49,671 bases of DNA from an uncultured Ignavibacteriales bacterium. Lineage in GTDB: Bacteria > Bacteroidota > Ignavibacteria > Ignavibacteriales > Ignavibacteriaceae. Shown in pieces: positions 17,467 through 25,416 of the stretch (position 1 is the first letter of the stretch; each line of letters opens with the position of its first letter). The DNA is taken from assembly GCA_903929035.1 (NCBI GenBank), contig CAIYTF010000165.1:1-49671 (forward strand), given 5' to 3'. The translations under genes were made by a program, and so were the position numbers. The notes beneath the pieces are model-generated. The model was given only the letters and a program-made list of their open reading frames with translations. It was not told the DNA's origin and made no database searches.

Positions 17467-19089
17467 TTATCTTAGCAGCATCCTGACGATAAATAAAGCC
17501 CCCAACATACCGGCAATATCTGCTATTAATCCGGCTGCTAACGCGTGGCGAGTCTTTTTTATTTGCACTGATCCAAAATATACGGCGAGCACGTAAAATG
17601 TTGTTTCTGAGCTTCCATAAAATGTAGAAACTAATTTCCCGATAAATGAATCCGGTCCGTGAAACGACATAATCTCAGCCATAACTGCAAGCGAACCACT
17701 TCCGGAAAGGGGGCGCATCAAAGCCATAGGCAATGCTTCTGCCGGCATTCCAAGCGGGTCTGTAACATATCGCAATAAATAAACTAACCAATCCATTGCT
17801 CCGCCGGCTCTGAATATTGCTATTGCTCCAAGCATTGCAACTAAGTACGGAATAATTTTTATCGCGATGTTAAAACCTTCTTTCGCGCCTTCAATAAACT
17901 GTTCATATACTTTCACTTTATTAATAAAACCAAGCGTGATAAAAAAAATAATCAAGCCCGGTATAGTTATCACTGAAATTAACTTAATAATATTTGCAGT
18001 TAAACTGCCTTGTAATGAAGGTGAAGCAAAAACTACATTCCCTCCAAAGAAAAAAAATGCTGCAATTACACCGATAATAAAAACAAGTAACAAAAATAAA
18101 TTACTGTTTTCCTTCAGCATAGAAAAAAAAGATTTTCCTTTTAACGGGAAATTTTCTAAAATTTTCGCGGCAATAATTCCCATAACAGTCGCGCACCCGG
18201 AGCCAAAAAGTGATGTGCCAATTATACAAGAAGGCTCGCTGCTTCCCGCCGCTGCACGCAATGCTATTGCCGTGGCAGGAATCAACGTCATACCTGCCGT
18301 ATTGATAGTAAGGAACATACACATTGCATTTGTTGCTGTTCCTTTTTCCGGATTAATTTTATCAAGCTCTTCCATTGCTTTTAATCCAAACGGCGTTGCA
18401 GCGTTTCCCAATCCAAGAATATTAGCGGAGATATTCATAACCATCGCGCCGATTGCAGGATGATTTTTGGGCACATCTGGAAAAAGCTTTCGTATTAAAG
18501 GGGAAAGTACACGTGAAATCATTGAAATAACTCCTGCACTATCAGCAATTTTCATAATTCCAAGCCAAAATGCCATAACGCCAACTAAGCCTATCGAGAT
18601 TGTTACTGCCTTATCAACATAGTCTAATAATGACGATGTAACCTCATTCATTTTTGCAAAAGAAATCTCTTCAAATTTAATTTCAATATTTCCGGGCATA
18701 CCCGCTCCGCAGCTTTTTGAAAACTTTATTACCGCGGTAATATCATTGGGTTTTCCCGATGATTTTGCAATTGTTTTAATTATTGACGGCACGTCATCCG
18801 TAATTATAAGAACAGCATCAGCAGTAAGATTTGAATCTATTGCAACTTGAGACTTGAATACTATATCATTCGAAATTTCTTTTGAGTAAAATTTTTTTGC
18901 TGCATCTGCAGAAACAGTGATAACAGCAGGAATTTTCTTTCCGGTTTGGATAGCTTCACGTTCAGGTTTGTAGTAAGCCGTAAGAAATTTACCATCACGG
19001 TATGTGTCAGCAGCCGAATCCTTTAAGTCTGATATAATGGCAGCACTTAAACCGAGGAAGATCAATGCTGCCCAAACATAATTTAGCAT
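17467..19089 (-). CDS. SpmA/SpmB-like nucleoside-recognition membrane protein (fused, with extra N-terminal domain)
   Basis: The 540-residue membrane protein fuses two nucleoside-recognition (Gate) units that in Bacillus are separate as SpmA and SpmB. Repeated motifs support this: NISANILGLGNAATPFGL in the first half and FYGSSETTFYVLAVYFG in the second, each flanked by several hydrophobic helices. After the first helix (residues 4-20) there is an inserted soluble stretch of about 140 residues, predicted outside the membrane, before the core starts near 165. The fused form is known in non-sporulating bacteria, where its role is unclear. The inserted domain is something I do not recognise. It is monocistronic. 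Confidence 0.85.
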   Translation of the reverse strand: MLNYVWAALIFLGLSAAIISDLKDSAADTYRDGKFLTAYYKPEREAIQTGKKIPAVITVSADAAKKFYSKEISNDIVFKSQVAIDSNLTADAVLIITDDVPSIIKTIAKSSGKPNDITAVIKFSKSCGAGMPGNIEIKFEEISFAKMNEVTSSLLDYVDKAVTISIGLVGVMAFWLGIMKIADSAGVISMISRVLSPLIRKLFPDVPKNHPAIGAMVMNISANILGLGNAATPFGLKAMEELDKINPEKGTATNAMCMFLTINTAGMTLIPATAIALRAAAGSSEPSCIIGTSLFGSGCATVMGIIAAKILENFPLKGKSFFSMLKENSNLFLLLVFIIGVIAAFFFFGGNVVFASPSLQGSLTANIIKLISVITIPGLIIFFITLGFINKVKVYEQFIEGAKEGFNIAIKIIPYLVAMLGAIAIFRAGGAMDWLVYLLRYVTDPLGMPAEALPMALMRPLSGSGSLAVMAEIMSFHGPDSFIGKLVSTFYGSSETTFYVLAVYFGSVQIKKTRHALAAGLIADIAGMLGALFIVRMLLR

Positions 19090-19580
19090 ATACTATTTTT
19101 CATAGTCATTAGTATCTTCGAGTTTTGTGCCATAAGATAGGTTGAAAGTACATTATATTCTATGTCCAATTAAGATTTCATTACATTGCCTATATATCAA
19201 GCCCGCCTGTCAGCAGTAATCTCAATTTCCGGTCATCCTAAAAATCAATAAAAAAGTCTTTTCTAAAATACTACATTTTTTAGGTGTAATCAGAAACTTT
19301 TTGGTGATAGTGATTGGTAAGTTCGCCTACTACGGAGAGGAGCGATTGGGTTCTGCGCGTTTTACCGTGAGCATCGCGCCGCTTCTCTCGCGGCACTCGC
19401 TCACTGTTATTCAAATTTTACTCGTTTGGAGTATCGCCGCGAGCATTCCATTTACTTTGTATCGGCATACTATTCAACTTGTTGTCGGTTTGGTATAAAC
19501 AGTTAAACTTTTTCTTTCTATTACTTGTCTAAACTTACAGCAATAAAATAATTTATTAATTTAAAGAAAGAGTCAACAAT
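19090..19580. other. Intergenic region between divergent genes
   Basis: These 491 bases lie between the SpmA/B-like gene (minus) and the Spy-like gene (plus), so both promoters should be here. The middle (about 19320-19450) is clearly richer in GC than its flanks and contains an inverted pair CTCGCGGC (19387-19394) / GCCGCGAG (19436-19443). The stretch TTGTCGGTTTGGTATA near 19481-19496 recurs in variant form at 20138-20153. I see no convincing gene. The short open frame at 19301-19498 lacks a ribosome site and any family pattern. Confidence 0.6.
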
Positions 19581-20030
19581 ATGAAACGTATTATAGTTAT
19601 CGCCCTCGCGATGGTTTTATCGGCAGGTATTATTAGTTCAATATTTGCCCAGCCGCGCAAAGGGAAATTGGTTATGGAAAAACTGAAATCTCTAAATTTA
19701 TCAGAGGAACAAGAAGCAAAATTAAACAGCTTACGCGGCATACATCAAAAAAACATTATTGATTTGCAGGCAGATATGCAGAAAACAATGATTGACAAAA
19801 GGGAATTAATCGGCAAAGGAACAATTGACAGGAAAAAGTTTCTTGAATTGGAAGAAAAGATACTCTCTATCAAAAATAAAATTGCTATGGCTATAGCAAA
19901 CCATAAAATGGATGTCTATGCATCATTAACTCCCGAACAGCAGGGTAAGATTTCGAAGATGCCCTTTTTCTTTGACAATGGTTTTGCCGGCAAAGAACAT
20001 CACCATAAAAGCAATATTAGACCTGAGTGA
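19581..20030 (+). CDS. Spy/CpxP-like periplasmic protein
   Basis: The 149-residue product has a Sec signal peptide (MKRIIVIALAMVLSAGIISS, cleavage probably after IFAQ). A helical mature part of the LTxxQ type follows: SLNLSEEQEAKLNSLR near 40 and ASLTPEQQGKI near 113. Spy and CpxP relatives are periplasmic chaperone or stress-sensor proteins, and some bind metals. The C-terminal HHH cluster (KEHHHKS) could bind metal, but this is speculation. It is the only plus-strand gene in the window. The start ATG at 19581 has an AAAGAAAGAG ribosome site. It is flanked by copies of an ATACCAAACCGATAA-type repeat. Confidence 0.8.
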   Translation: MKRIIVIALAMVLSAGIISSIFAQPRKGKLVMEKLKSLNLSEEQEAKLNSLRGIHQKNIIDLQADMQKTMIDKRELIGKGTIDRKKFLELEEKILSIKNKIAMAIANHKMDVYASLTPEQQGKISKMPFFFDNGFAGKEHHHKSNIRPE

Positions 20031-20057
20031 CAAAGAAGCCTTGTATCAAATAGGCAA

Positions 20058-20152
20058 ATACCAAACCGATAAAAATTTGAGCAGAATGCTATACGATAAA
20101 AATTTCTTCATAAATAATCCAAGCATAGTTTAACCGGTTATCGGTTTGGTAT
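20058..20152. repeat. 15-bp perfect inverted repeat pair (ATACCAAACCGATAA)
   Basis: ATACCAAACCGATAA at 20058-20072 is the exact reverse complement of 20138-20152. A near copy in the second orientation is at about 19482-19496, on the other side of the Spy-like gene. Between the arms, CGATAAAAATTT occurs twice (20067-20078 and near 20094). It could be a small mobile element or a protein-binding palindrome. Confidence 0.7.
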
Positions 20153-20176
20153 AAAATATGTGCATTTTATACCAAA
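20145..20176. terminator. 13-bp perfect hairpin between convergent genes
   Basis: TTTGGTATAAAAT (20145-20157) pairs perfectly with ATTTTATACCAAA (20164-20176) around the loop ATGTGC. It lies between the ends of the Spy-like gene and the PAS kinase gene. The stem is AT-rich and no long T run follows on either strand, so a two-way terminator is plausible but not typical. Confidence 0.45.
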
Positions 20177-20179
20177 ATA

Positions 20180-22057
20180 TCAATCTTGTTGTTTCAGCGG
20201 GAATTTAATTATTACCGTAGTTCCTTCGCTAGACTGACTTTTTACTTTCAATTCACCCTTTAAGGCTTTTGTCAATCGGTAAGCTATGGTTAATCCAAGC
20301 CCCGCGCCTTCATATCGGCGTTTATGCCCTTCATCTTCTTCCTGAACAAAAGGTTCAAGAATTTTATCGATTTTTTTCTCGTCAATTCCTCTTCCCGTAT
20401 CTGATATATATGCAGTAAGAGCAGTGCTTGAGGAAACTGTTTTTATCACGACCCTGCCGCCGGGTGAATTATATTTAATCGCGTTATCAATAACTGCTTC
20501 AAATATCTTCTTAAACTTGCTTTCGTCAGTTACTATGTCCTTGCAATTCTCATCAAAGTCCAAGCTGATAGTAACTTGCTTATCGGCTGCCAGATGAATA
20601 AGCTCCTTAAAAGATGCCTCAACTAATTCATTGAAAATCTTATTTTCGAATTGAAAATTGTAATCCCCCGATTCTATCATTGAAACTTCCACGATGTTGT
20701 CAATCAGCTTTAGCATTCGCTTAACGCCGTCACGCAAGTAACCTGTCATTTCTTTCACGGAATCGAAAATACCATCCGAAATATCATCACACAACAAATT
20801 AGCATAGCCAATAATTGCCATTGAAGGAGTTCTGATTTCGTGTGACATATTTGCAAGAAAAGCAGATTTCAGTTTATTCAACTGAGTTTCTTTTTCATAA
20901 GCCCTTTGCAATTTATCTTCGTGTTCAATTTGTTCGGTAATGTCAGTCAACGTGATAATATAGTAACGATAATCCTCGTTAATATCATCTGTATAAGTCA
21001 TTTTTAATGTATAACTGCGCTGCCTGATTTTTTCAAGAAAAGGAACAGATAGCTGCACTTTACCGGGTTCATTAAAAGCAGGTATTGAATTGAGAATCAG
21101 CAAATACATATCGGGCTGTAATATTTTCTCTGCCTGTCTTCCGATAGCGGTAAATTTAGTCATCCCGATAAAATCAAGGAAATTATCATTTGCATTGTCA
21201 ATAGTGATTTCAGCAGTGTCAGCTTTGAGAATCAGCAGCATATCAGAAATATTATTGATTATAGACCTCTGCCGCTCTTCCGACTGGCGAATTAAAAAAT
21301 TCTTCTGCAGATGATGTGTAATATCGTGCGCGGTAATAATAAAATGATTAAGATTAGTAGTTTCTTGAATAACCGGGGTTAATTGAATTTCCTTGAACCA
21401 CATAGTGCCATCTGCACCGGTACCGGATACCATACAATGCCACGGCAATTTATTCTCGATTGCAGAGCATAAAAAATAATTTTCCTCCTCCGGAATAAGA
21501 GCTTCCATTGTTTGAGGAAAATAGGCGTGAAATATTTTGTCAATTTTTTTTCCTACAATATCTTCAAATGACCGTGTTGAATATGTAATATTGCCTTTTA
21601 GATCGGTAATGATTACAGGAATATTGCCGTAATCTAATGCATTATGCAATGTGTTGATACGATTCTCGAAAAACACGCGCTCGGCTGAGAAGGTAAATAA
21701 TAACAACAGAAGTTCTTTATTACCGATTAAAACACGCTCCATATCCACCATAAACCCCTCCAACTCGCCCTCAACTTTGCCTGCCATTATGTCAATTTGA
21801 ATCCCTCGATAATTACTCCGCTCCAGCCCTTGAATAAAATTATTCAGGGCAGGTTCAGAAAGCAAGTCAGCTATCAAGTGTCCTTGGGAAAGCCCAAACC
21901 ACGTTGAAAACGATTGAGTAGCATACAGTATCTTGCCATCAGCATCAACCATCGCTAGCGGTCTGCTGCCCGGCAGTTCCTGCAGCATTCTAAATTCATC
22001 TATCGAACGAAAAATGCGTCCCTGTTGTTGAGAATCAAGTGTTTCCGAAAATTCCAT
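20180..22057 (-). CDS. PAS-domain histidine kinase closing the flagellar gene run
   Basis: The 625-residue cytoplasmic kinase has three PAS-like units (about 20-105, 135-250 and 258-375). The kinase core has His406 in NMSHEIRTPSMAIIG, an N-box ending in NAIKYN, G1 DTGRGI and G2 GAGLGLTIA. No receiver domain is attached. Its ATG shares bases with the TAA of the upstream unknown gene (TAATG), so it is translationally coupled to the stator/receiver set. No cheA is present. I infer that it may phosphorylate one or more of the three nearby receiver proteins (22729-26172) and thereby influence motility. Its signal is unknown. Confidence 0.9.
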   Translation of the reverse strand: MEFSETLDSQQQGRIFRSIDEFRMLQELPGSRPLAMVDADGKILYATQSFSTWFGLSQGHLIADLLSEPALNNFIQGLERSNYRGIQIDIMAGKVEGELEGFMVDMERVLIGNKELLLLLFTFSAERVFFENRINTLHNALDYGNIPVIITDLKGNITYSTRSFEDIVGKKIDKIFHAYFPQTMEALIPEEENYFLCSAIENKLPWHCMVSGTGADGTMWFKEIQLTPVIQETTNLNHFIITAHDITHHLQKNFLIRQSEERQRSIINNISDMLLILKADTAEITIDNANDNFLDFIGMTKFTAIGRQAEKILQPDMYLLILNSIPAFNEPGKVQLSVPFLEKIRQRSYTLKMTYTDDINEDYRYYIITLTDITEQIEHEDKLQRAYEKETQLNKLKSAFLANMSHEIRTPSMAIIGYANLLCDDISDGIFDSVKEMTGYLRDGVKRMLKLIDNIVEVSMIESGDYNFQFENKIFNELVEASFKELIHLAADKQVTISLDFDENCKDIVTDESKFKKIFEAVIDNAIKYNSPGGRVVIKTVSSSTALTAYISDTGRGIDEKKIDKILEPFVQEEDEGHKRRYEGAGLGLTIAYRLTKALKGELKVKSQSSEGTTVIIKFPLKQQD

Positions 22058-22707
22058 TAAAGTTCTTCTATCGTAAATCTTTCCAATTCAAGCACGGATG
22101 TATTTTGTTGTGTATGCTGTAATCTGCTTGTAGGGGCTTGCAAAACCTTCTCTACAAATGCTAAAGCACCCGTGTAAATATTTTCAAACTCACTCTTTAG
22201 CTTCGGTACCAAATGTTCAAACCAGCTGACTTCAGGCAATGAGCTAAACGGCAAATCGTGGTGCAGGCTATCCGATACCGCGCGATCAAAATAAATTTTT
22301 GTCGTTGTCAAAGGAGCCAGTTCATAATCCGATATTTCAGTCAAGTTCCTCTTATCCAGCGAATAGAGCGTACCACAACGCATCCGCTTTCCGCCATCTG
22401 TAAAATAGTCATACACGTAAAATTTTTGCCGCCCTGCATTCTGAATCGAAACTTCAAGTTCGGCTTCAAATTCAAGTCCATCTACAATAAAGCGAAGTTC
22501 AACTTTTTCGGCTCCGTGCTGCTTCAATTTTAACAATTGCCATCGCATTTTTTGCAAAAAAATTGCCGCCGGTGAAAGGTTAGCTGTATCACTTCCTGCC
22601 TGTTTTCCGTCAAGCACGTGAGAAAACATCTTATCAAAATGGGGCGACTTATGTTGCTGCCGTTTGAAATCAAATCCGGGTTCAATGTTTATTATTCGTT
22701 CAAGCAT
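22057..22707 (-). CDS. Unknown protein in the flagellar run
   Basis: I do not recognise this 216-residue protein. It has no signal peptide or membrane segment. The N-terminal 60 residues look disordered. Residues 60-100 (SPAAIFLQKMRWQLLKLKQHGAEKVELRF) suggest a helix followed by strands, and 100-150 alternate like a beta sheet (LEFEAELEVSI, KFYVYDYFT). A C-terminal helical stretch (about 165-195) follows. It lies 21 bases after the receiver-DHp gene and overlaps the PAS kinase start, so it probably works with this signalling set. No catalytic motif is visible. Confidence 0.75.
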   Translation of the reverse strand: MLERIINIEPGFDFKRQQHKSPHFDKMFSHVLDGKQAGSDTANLSPAAIFLQKMRWQLLKLKQHGAEKVELRFIVDGLEFEAELEVSIQNAGRQKFYVYDYFTDGGKRMRCGTLYSLDKRNLTEISDYELAPLTTTKIYFDRAVSDSLHHDLPFSSLPEVSWFEHLVPKLKSEFENIYTGALAFVEKVLQAPTSRLQHTQQNTSVLELERFTIEEL

Positions 22708-22728
22708 AGATAGCTCAGTTGGTCTTCG

Positions 22729-23385
22729 TCAAACTATTTTGACCATAAGTTTCCCATCGATATACTTCACTATCTCTGGATCACTAATATTTTGCAATGC
22801 ATCCACCGATTTTTTAATCCGGTCTATTGCCTGGTCAAGAATATCAAAATCTTCCTTGTGTTTTTCTTGCTGCAAATCAGGCAAATCCATTTGAATATTT
22901 TTTATTGTCGCTACAAGGCTTGTCAACGGATTATTTATCTGATGCCCAAGCGCGCACGCCAATTCCACGATTGCTTTGCTATGCTCAATTTCGCGTAATT
23001 CACTTTGCAATTTATAAATTCTAATACCCGACCTAATACGCGCGAACAATTCCTGGTTTTCAACCGGCTTCACTAAAAAGTCATCTGCACCAACATCCAA
23101 ACCCATAACGCGGTCCTTCAGCGATGAGCGCGCGGTCAGGAGAATAAAATACATCAATTTATATTTTTCGTCTTGCTTCACTATGTTGCATAGTTGAATA
23201 CCATCCATTTGCGGCATAGTCCAATCAGCAAGAATAACGTGCGGATTAAAATTATCCAATTTCCGCAATGCTTCAAGCCCGTTAGCAGCCGTTTGAACTT
23301 CAAAAGAATTCTTTGCTAATGAACGCTCTAGAATGAACCGGGTATCCGAGTCATCTTCAACTATTAATATCCGGTCAGGCACCAT
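22729..23385 (-). CDS. Receiver protein fused to a kinase dimerisation (DHp) helix pair without ATPase domain
   Basis: The 218-residue product has a receiver domain (residues 4-120, Asp54 in VILADWTMPQMDG, FLVKPVENQEL end). A segment of about 90 residues follows that matches the H-box region of histidine kinases: ELACALGHQINNPLTSLV with His148 in the phosphoacceptor position, then a second helix. It stops where the ATP-binding domain would begin, so it cannot autophosphorylate. It may act as a phosphotransfer intermediate or a kinase decoy (inference). I chose ATG at 23385 over TTG at 23391; it overlaps the preceding receiver gene by 11 bases. Confidence 0.85.
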   Translation of the reverse strand: MVPDRILIVEDDSDTRFILERSLAKNSFEVQTAANGLEALRKLDNFNPHVILADWTMPQMDGIQLCNIVKQDEKYKLMYFILLTARSSLKDRVMGLDVGADDFLVKPVENQELFARIRSGIRIYKLQSELREIEHSKAIVELACALGHQINNPLTSLVATIKNIQMDLPDLQQEKHKEDFDILDQAIDRIKKSVDALQNISDPEIVKYIDGKLMVKIV

Positions 23386-23779
23386 CGACAATTGTCAACC
23401 TCTGGATTTTCACTAACAAGTCATTAAAATCAGTTATAGGTTTTAGGATATAATCGTCTGCCCTACTCTCGGATAGCAGGTCACGGCCGTTCATTTTGTT
23501 CTGGTATGCAGTTACTAGTATTACCGGAATATGCGAATGTATAGGGTTAGATTTTATCAATTGTGAAAGCATCACTCCATCCACTTTTTCATCGTTTAGA
23601 TAGGTGTTCTTCAAATTAATGTCAAGAATAATCAATGTTACCTCCCGCTCTTCCAATAGCTGCAAGAATTCATCGCCATTATCTGTTACCTTAATTTCAT
23701 ACGGGGTTCTGCGAAAAAGATATGAATAAAACTGTTGAGTAAACGGATCGTCTTCCATTATTAAAATAAAATCACTCAT
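23375..23779 (-). CDS. Single-domain response regulator
   Basis: The 134-residue protein is one receiver domain: acidic pair EDD at 9-11, phosphoacceptor Asp53 in LIILDINLK, VTAY near 95 and KP near 117. It has an insert of about 7 residues after the Asp53 loop (LKNTYLNDEKVDG), which makes it unlike CheY. With no output domain it must act by binding or relaying phosphate. Its ATG overlaps the TGA of motB (ATGA) and its end overlaps the receiver-DHp gene, so stator and receiver synthesis are coupled. Confidence 0.88.
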   Translation of the reverse strand: MSDFILIMEDDPFTQQFYSYLFRRTPYEIKVTDNGDEFLQLLEEREVTLIILDINLKNTYLNDEKVDGVMLSQLIKSNPIHSHIPVILVTAYQNKMNGRDLLSESRADDYILKPITDFNDLLVKIQRLTIVDGA

Positions 23780-24555
23780 TTTGCACCGGGGTATTTAACT
23801 ATAATACTGATTCGCCGATTGACTAAATCGTTCGGATCACTTGGGTTTTTCAATTTTTTATCTGCATAGCCGCGTATCTCTCGGATTTGGGTTTCAGCCA
23901 AACCGCCGTATTGCAACGCGCGCCTCGCGCCGTTTGCTCTGTCGGCACTTAATTCATAATTCGTGTAGCCTTGTCCGCCATTCGAAAACGGTCGTGCATC
24001 AGTATGACCTTCAATAACAATCCCGTTTGGCATTTTCGAAAGTTCAGCACCTATCTTCTCCAAAAGGTGTTGTGCTTTCAAATTCAACTTAGCAGTACCT
24101 ATTTCAAAAAAAATATCGTTAATTTTTGAGGAATCAAGTAATTCAATCCGCAATCCTTCATTGGTCATTTCCATTTTAACAAAAGAGGCTATCTGCTCAA
24201 ATTCAGGAGTCTGTTCAAGTTCTTTCTTGATTTCATCGCTCATTTCTTTTAGTTTTTTTTCTGCAGCTTCCTTTTCTTCAATAGCACGCACCTCCTCGAT
24301 CAAATTGGGATCTGAAACTATTGCCTTGTTGCCTTCAATAATCTTTGGACCCTGACCTAACCCCATCGGATTTTTGAAATATTTTGCAACCGAATCTTGT
24401 ACTTCTTTTCCCTGCGCCATTATCCAGAGCACGATAAACAGTGCCATCATAGCAGTCACGAAATCTGCATACGCTACTTTCCACGCGCCGCCGTGGTGCC
24501 CGTGCCCGCCTTTTTTAATTTTCTTTATGATTATCGGGGCATCACTATTCGACAT
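23776..24555 (-). CDS. motB: Flagellar stator protein MotB (enterobacterial-like)
   Basis: The 259-residue protein has a short basic cytoplasmic start rich in Gly/His/Lys. One membrane helix carries the proton-accepting Asp31 (VAYADFVTAMMALFIVLW). A plug/linker region follows, then a C-terminal OmpA-like peptidoglycan-binding domain (IVIEGHTDARPF, ELSADRANGARR, NRRISIIVKYP). The pattern around Asp31 closely resembles that of E. coli MotB, which suggests proton coupling (inference). It sits four bases from its partner motA, with the receiver gene overlapping its end. Confidence 0.93.
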   Translation of the reverse strand: MSNSDAPIIIKKIKKGGHGHHGGAWKVAYADFVTAMMALFIVLWIMAQGKEVQDSVAKYFKNPMGLGQGPKIIEGNKAIVSDPNLIEEVRAIEEKEAAEKKLKEMSDEIKKELEQTPEFEQIASFVKMEMTNEGLRIELLDSSKINDIFFEIGTAKLNLKAQHLLEKIGAELSKMPNGIVIEGHTDARPFSNGGQGYTNYELSADRANGARRALQYGGLAETQIREIRGYADKKLKNPSDPNDLVNRRISIIVKYPGAK

Positions 24556-24558
24556 TAG

Positions 24559-25410
24559 CTATTTCCCTCTTAGATAGGATTCAAGTTCAGTGAAAGACGG
24601 TCGATTATCGGAAAAAATTGTCCTGCGGGCAATTTCAACTGCAACAATTGGCGGATTACCTTTTGCATAGGCAACTATCGAAGATTTTATTGTTACTAAA
24701 TACCGGATATCTCCTTCAATGCAATGTTCAACATTTGCAGCAAGGGGTCCAACGAAACCATAAGATAAAAGCACGCCAAGAAACGTCCCCACTAAAGCAG
24801 CTGCAACGTGATGCCCCACCTTTTCCGCGCCGGCATTAATAGACCCCATCGTTACAATAATGCCAAGCACCGCGGCAACAATTCCCAATCCGGGAAGTGC
24901 ATCGCCAACTTTATTAATCAACGCGGGAACAGGCATAGACTCCAATTCAAAAGTTTCAATTTCAACCTCCATTAATGATTCTAATTCGTGCGGGGGCACA
25001 CCCCCTGAAAGCATTACCTTTAGTGTATCACAAAAAAATGCAAGTGCCACCGCGTTGTGGAGAAAACTTTTGTTCCTAGAAAGAATTTCGCTTTCCTTTG
25101 GCTTTTCTATATGCTTTTCGATTGCCAAGAGTCCGTCCCGTTGCGCGATCAAAAAAAGGTCATAGAAAGCTTTTAACAGCTCTAAATAATCTTTCTTTGA
25201 TGTATGGCTTCCCGAAATTGCTTTCGGAATAGCTGCAATCATTTTTTTAATGAGCGGAGGTGATGCAGAAATCAGCAAACTGCCAATCACCGCGCCGCCA
25301 ATGGTCACGAATTCCGATACCTGTATCAAAACAGCAAGCTTTCCTCCTGCCATTGTAAAACCAATTACAACACCTGCCAAAACTACTATTGCACCAACAA
25401 TTATTAACAT
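24559..25410 (-). CDS. motA: Flagellar stator protein MotA (enterobacterial-like)
   Basis: The 283-residue inner-membrane protein pairs with the adjacent MotB. Four membrane helices are visible: two near the N-terminus (3-22 and 32-50) and two near 170-220 (LGIVAAVLGIIVTMG and ALVGTFLGVLLSYG). A long cytoplasmic loop with charged residues lies between, as needed for rotor contact. The length and the PALINKVGDALPGLGIVAAVLG region match the E. coli-type family (about 295 residues). The second stator pair in the same run (26916-28381) belongs to a different subgroup. Confidence 0.93.
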   Translation of the reverse strand: MLIIVGAIVVLAGVVIGFTMAGGKLAVLIQVSEFVTIGGAVIGSLLISASPPLIKKMIAAIPKAISGSHTSKKDYLELLKAFYDLFLIAQRDGLLAIEKHIEKPKESEILSRNKSFLHNAVALAFFCDTLKVMLSGGVPPHELESLMEVEIETFELESMPVPALINKVGDALPGLGIVAAVLGIIVTMGSINAGAEKVGHHVAAALVGTFLGVLLSYGFVGPLAANVEHCIEGDIRYLVTIKSSIVAYAKGNPPIVAVEIARRTIFSDNRPSFTELESYLRGK

Positions 25411-25416
25411 AAGCCG

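Noticed and set aside
17867-18463. Long plus-strand open frame (198 residues) opposite the SpmA/B-like gene
   Set aside because: It is antisense to a well-supported membrane protein gene; its residue make-up is what a reversed membrane-protein sequence gives, and no family pattern is seen.
19301-19498. Plus-strand open frame of 65 residues in the divergent gap
   Set aside because: No ribosome site, no family pattern and GTG/ATG choice unclear; base composition suggests a non-coding patch.
20046-20072. Sigma-28 promoter (CAAA...CCGATAA)
   Set aside because: The CCGATAA core fits a -10 box, but it is part of an inverted repeat, points to no gene start, and the -35 match is weak.
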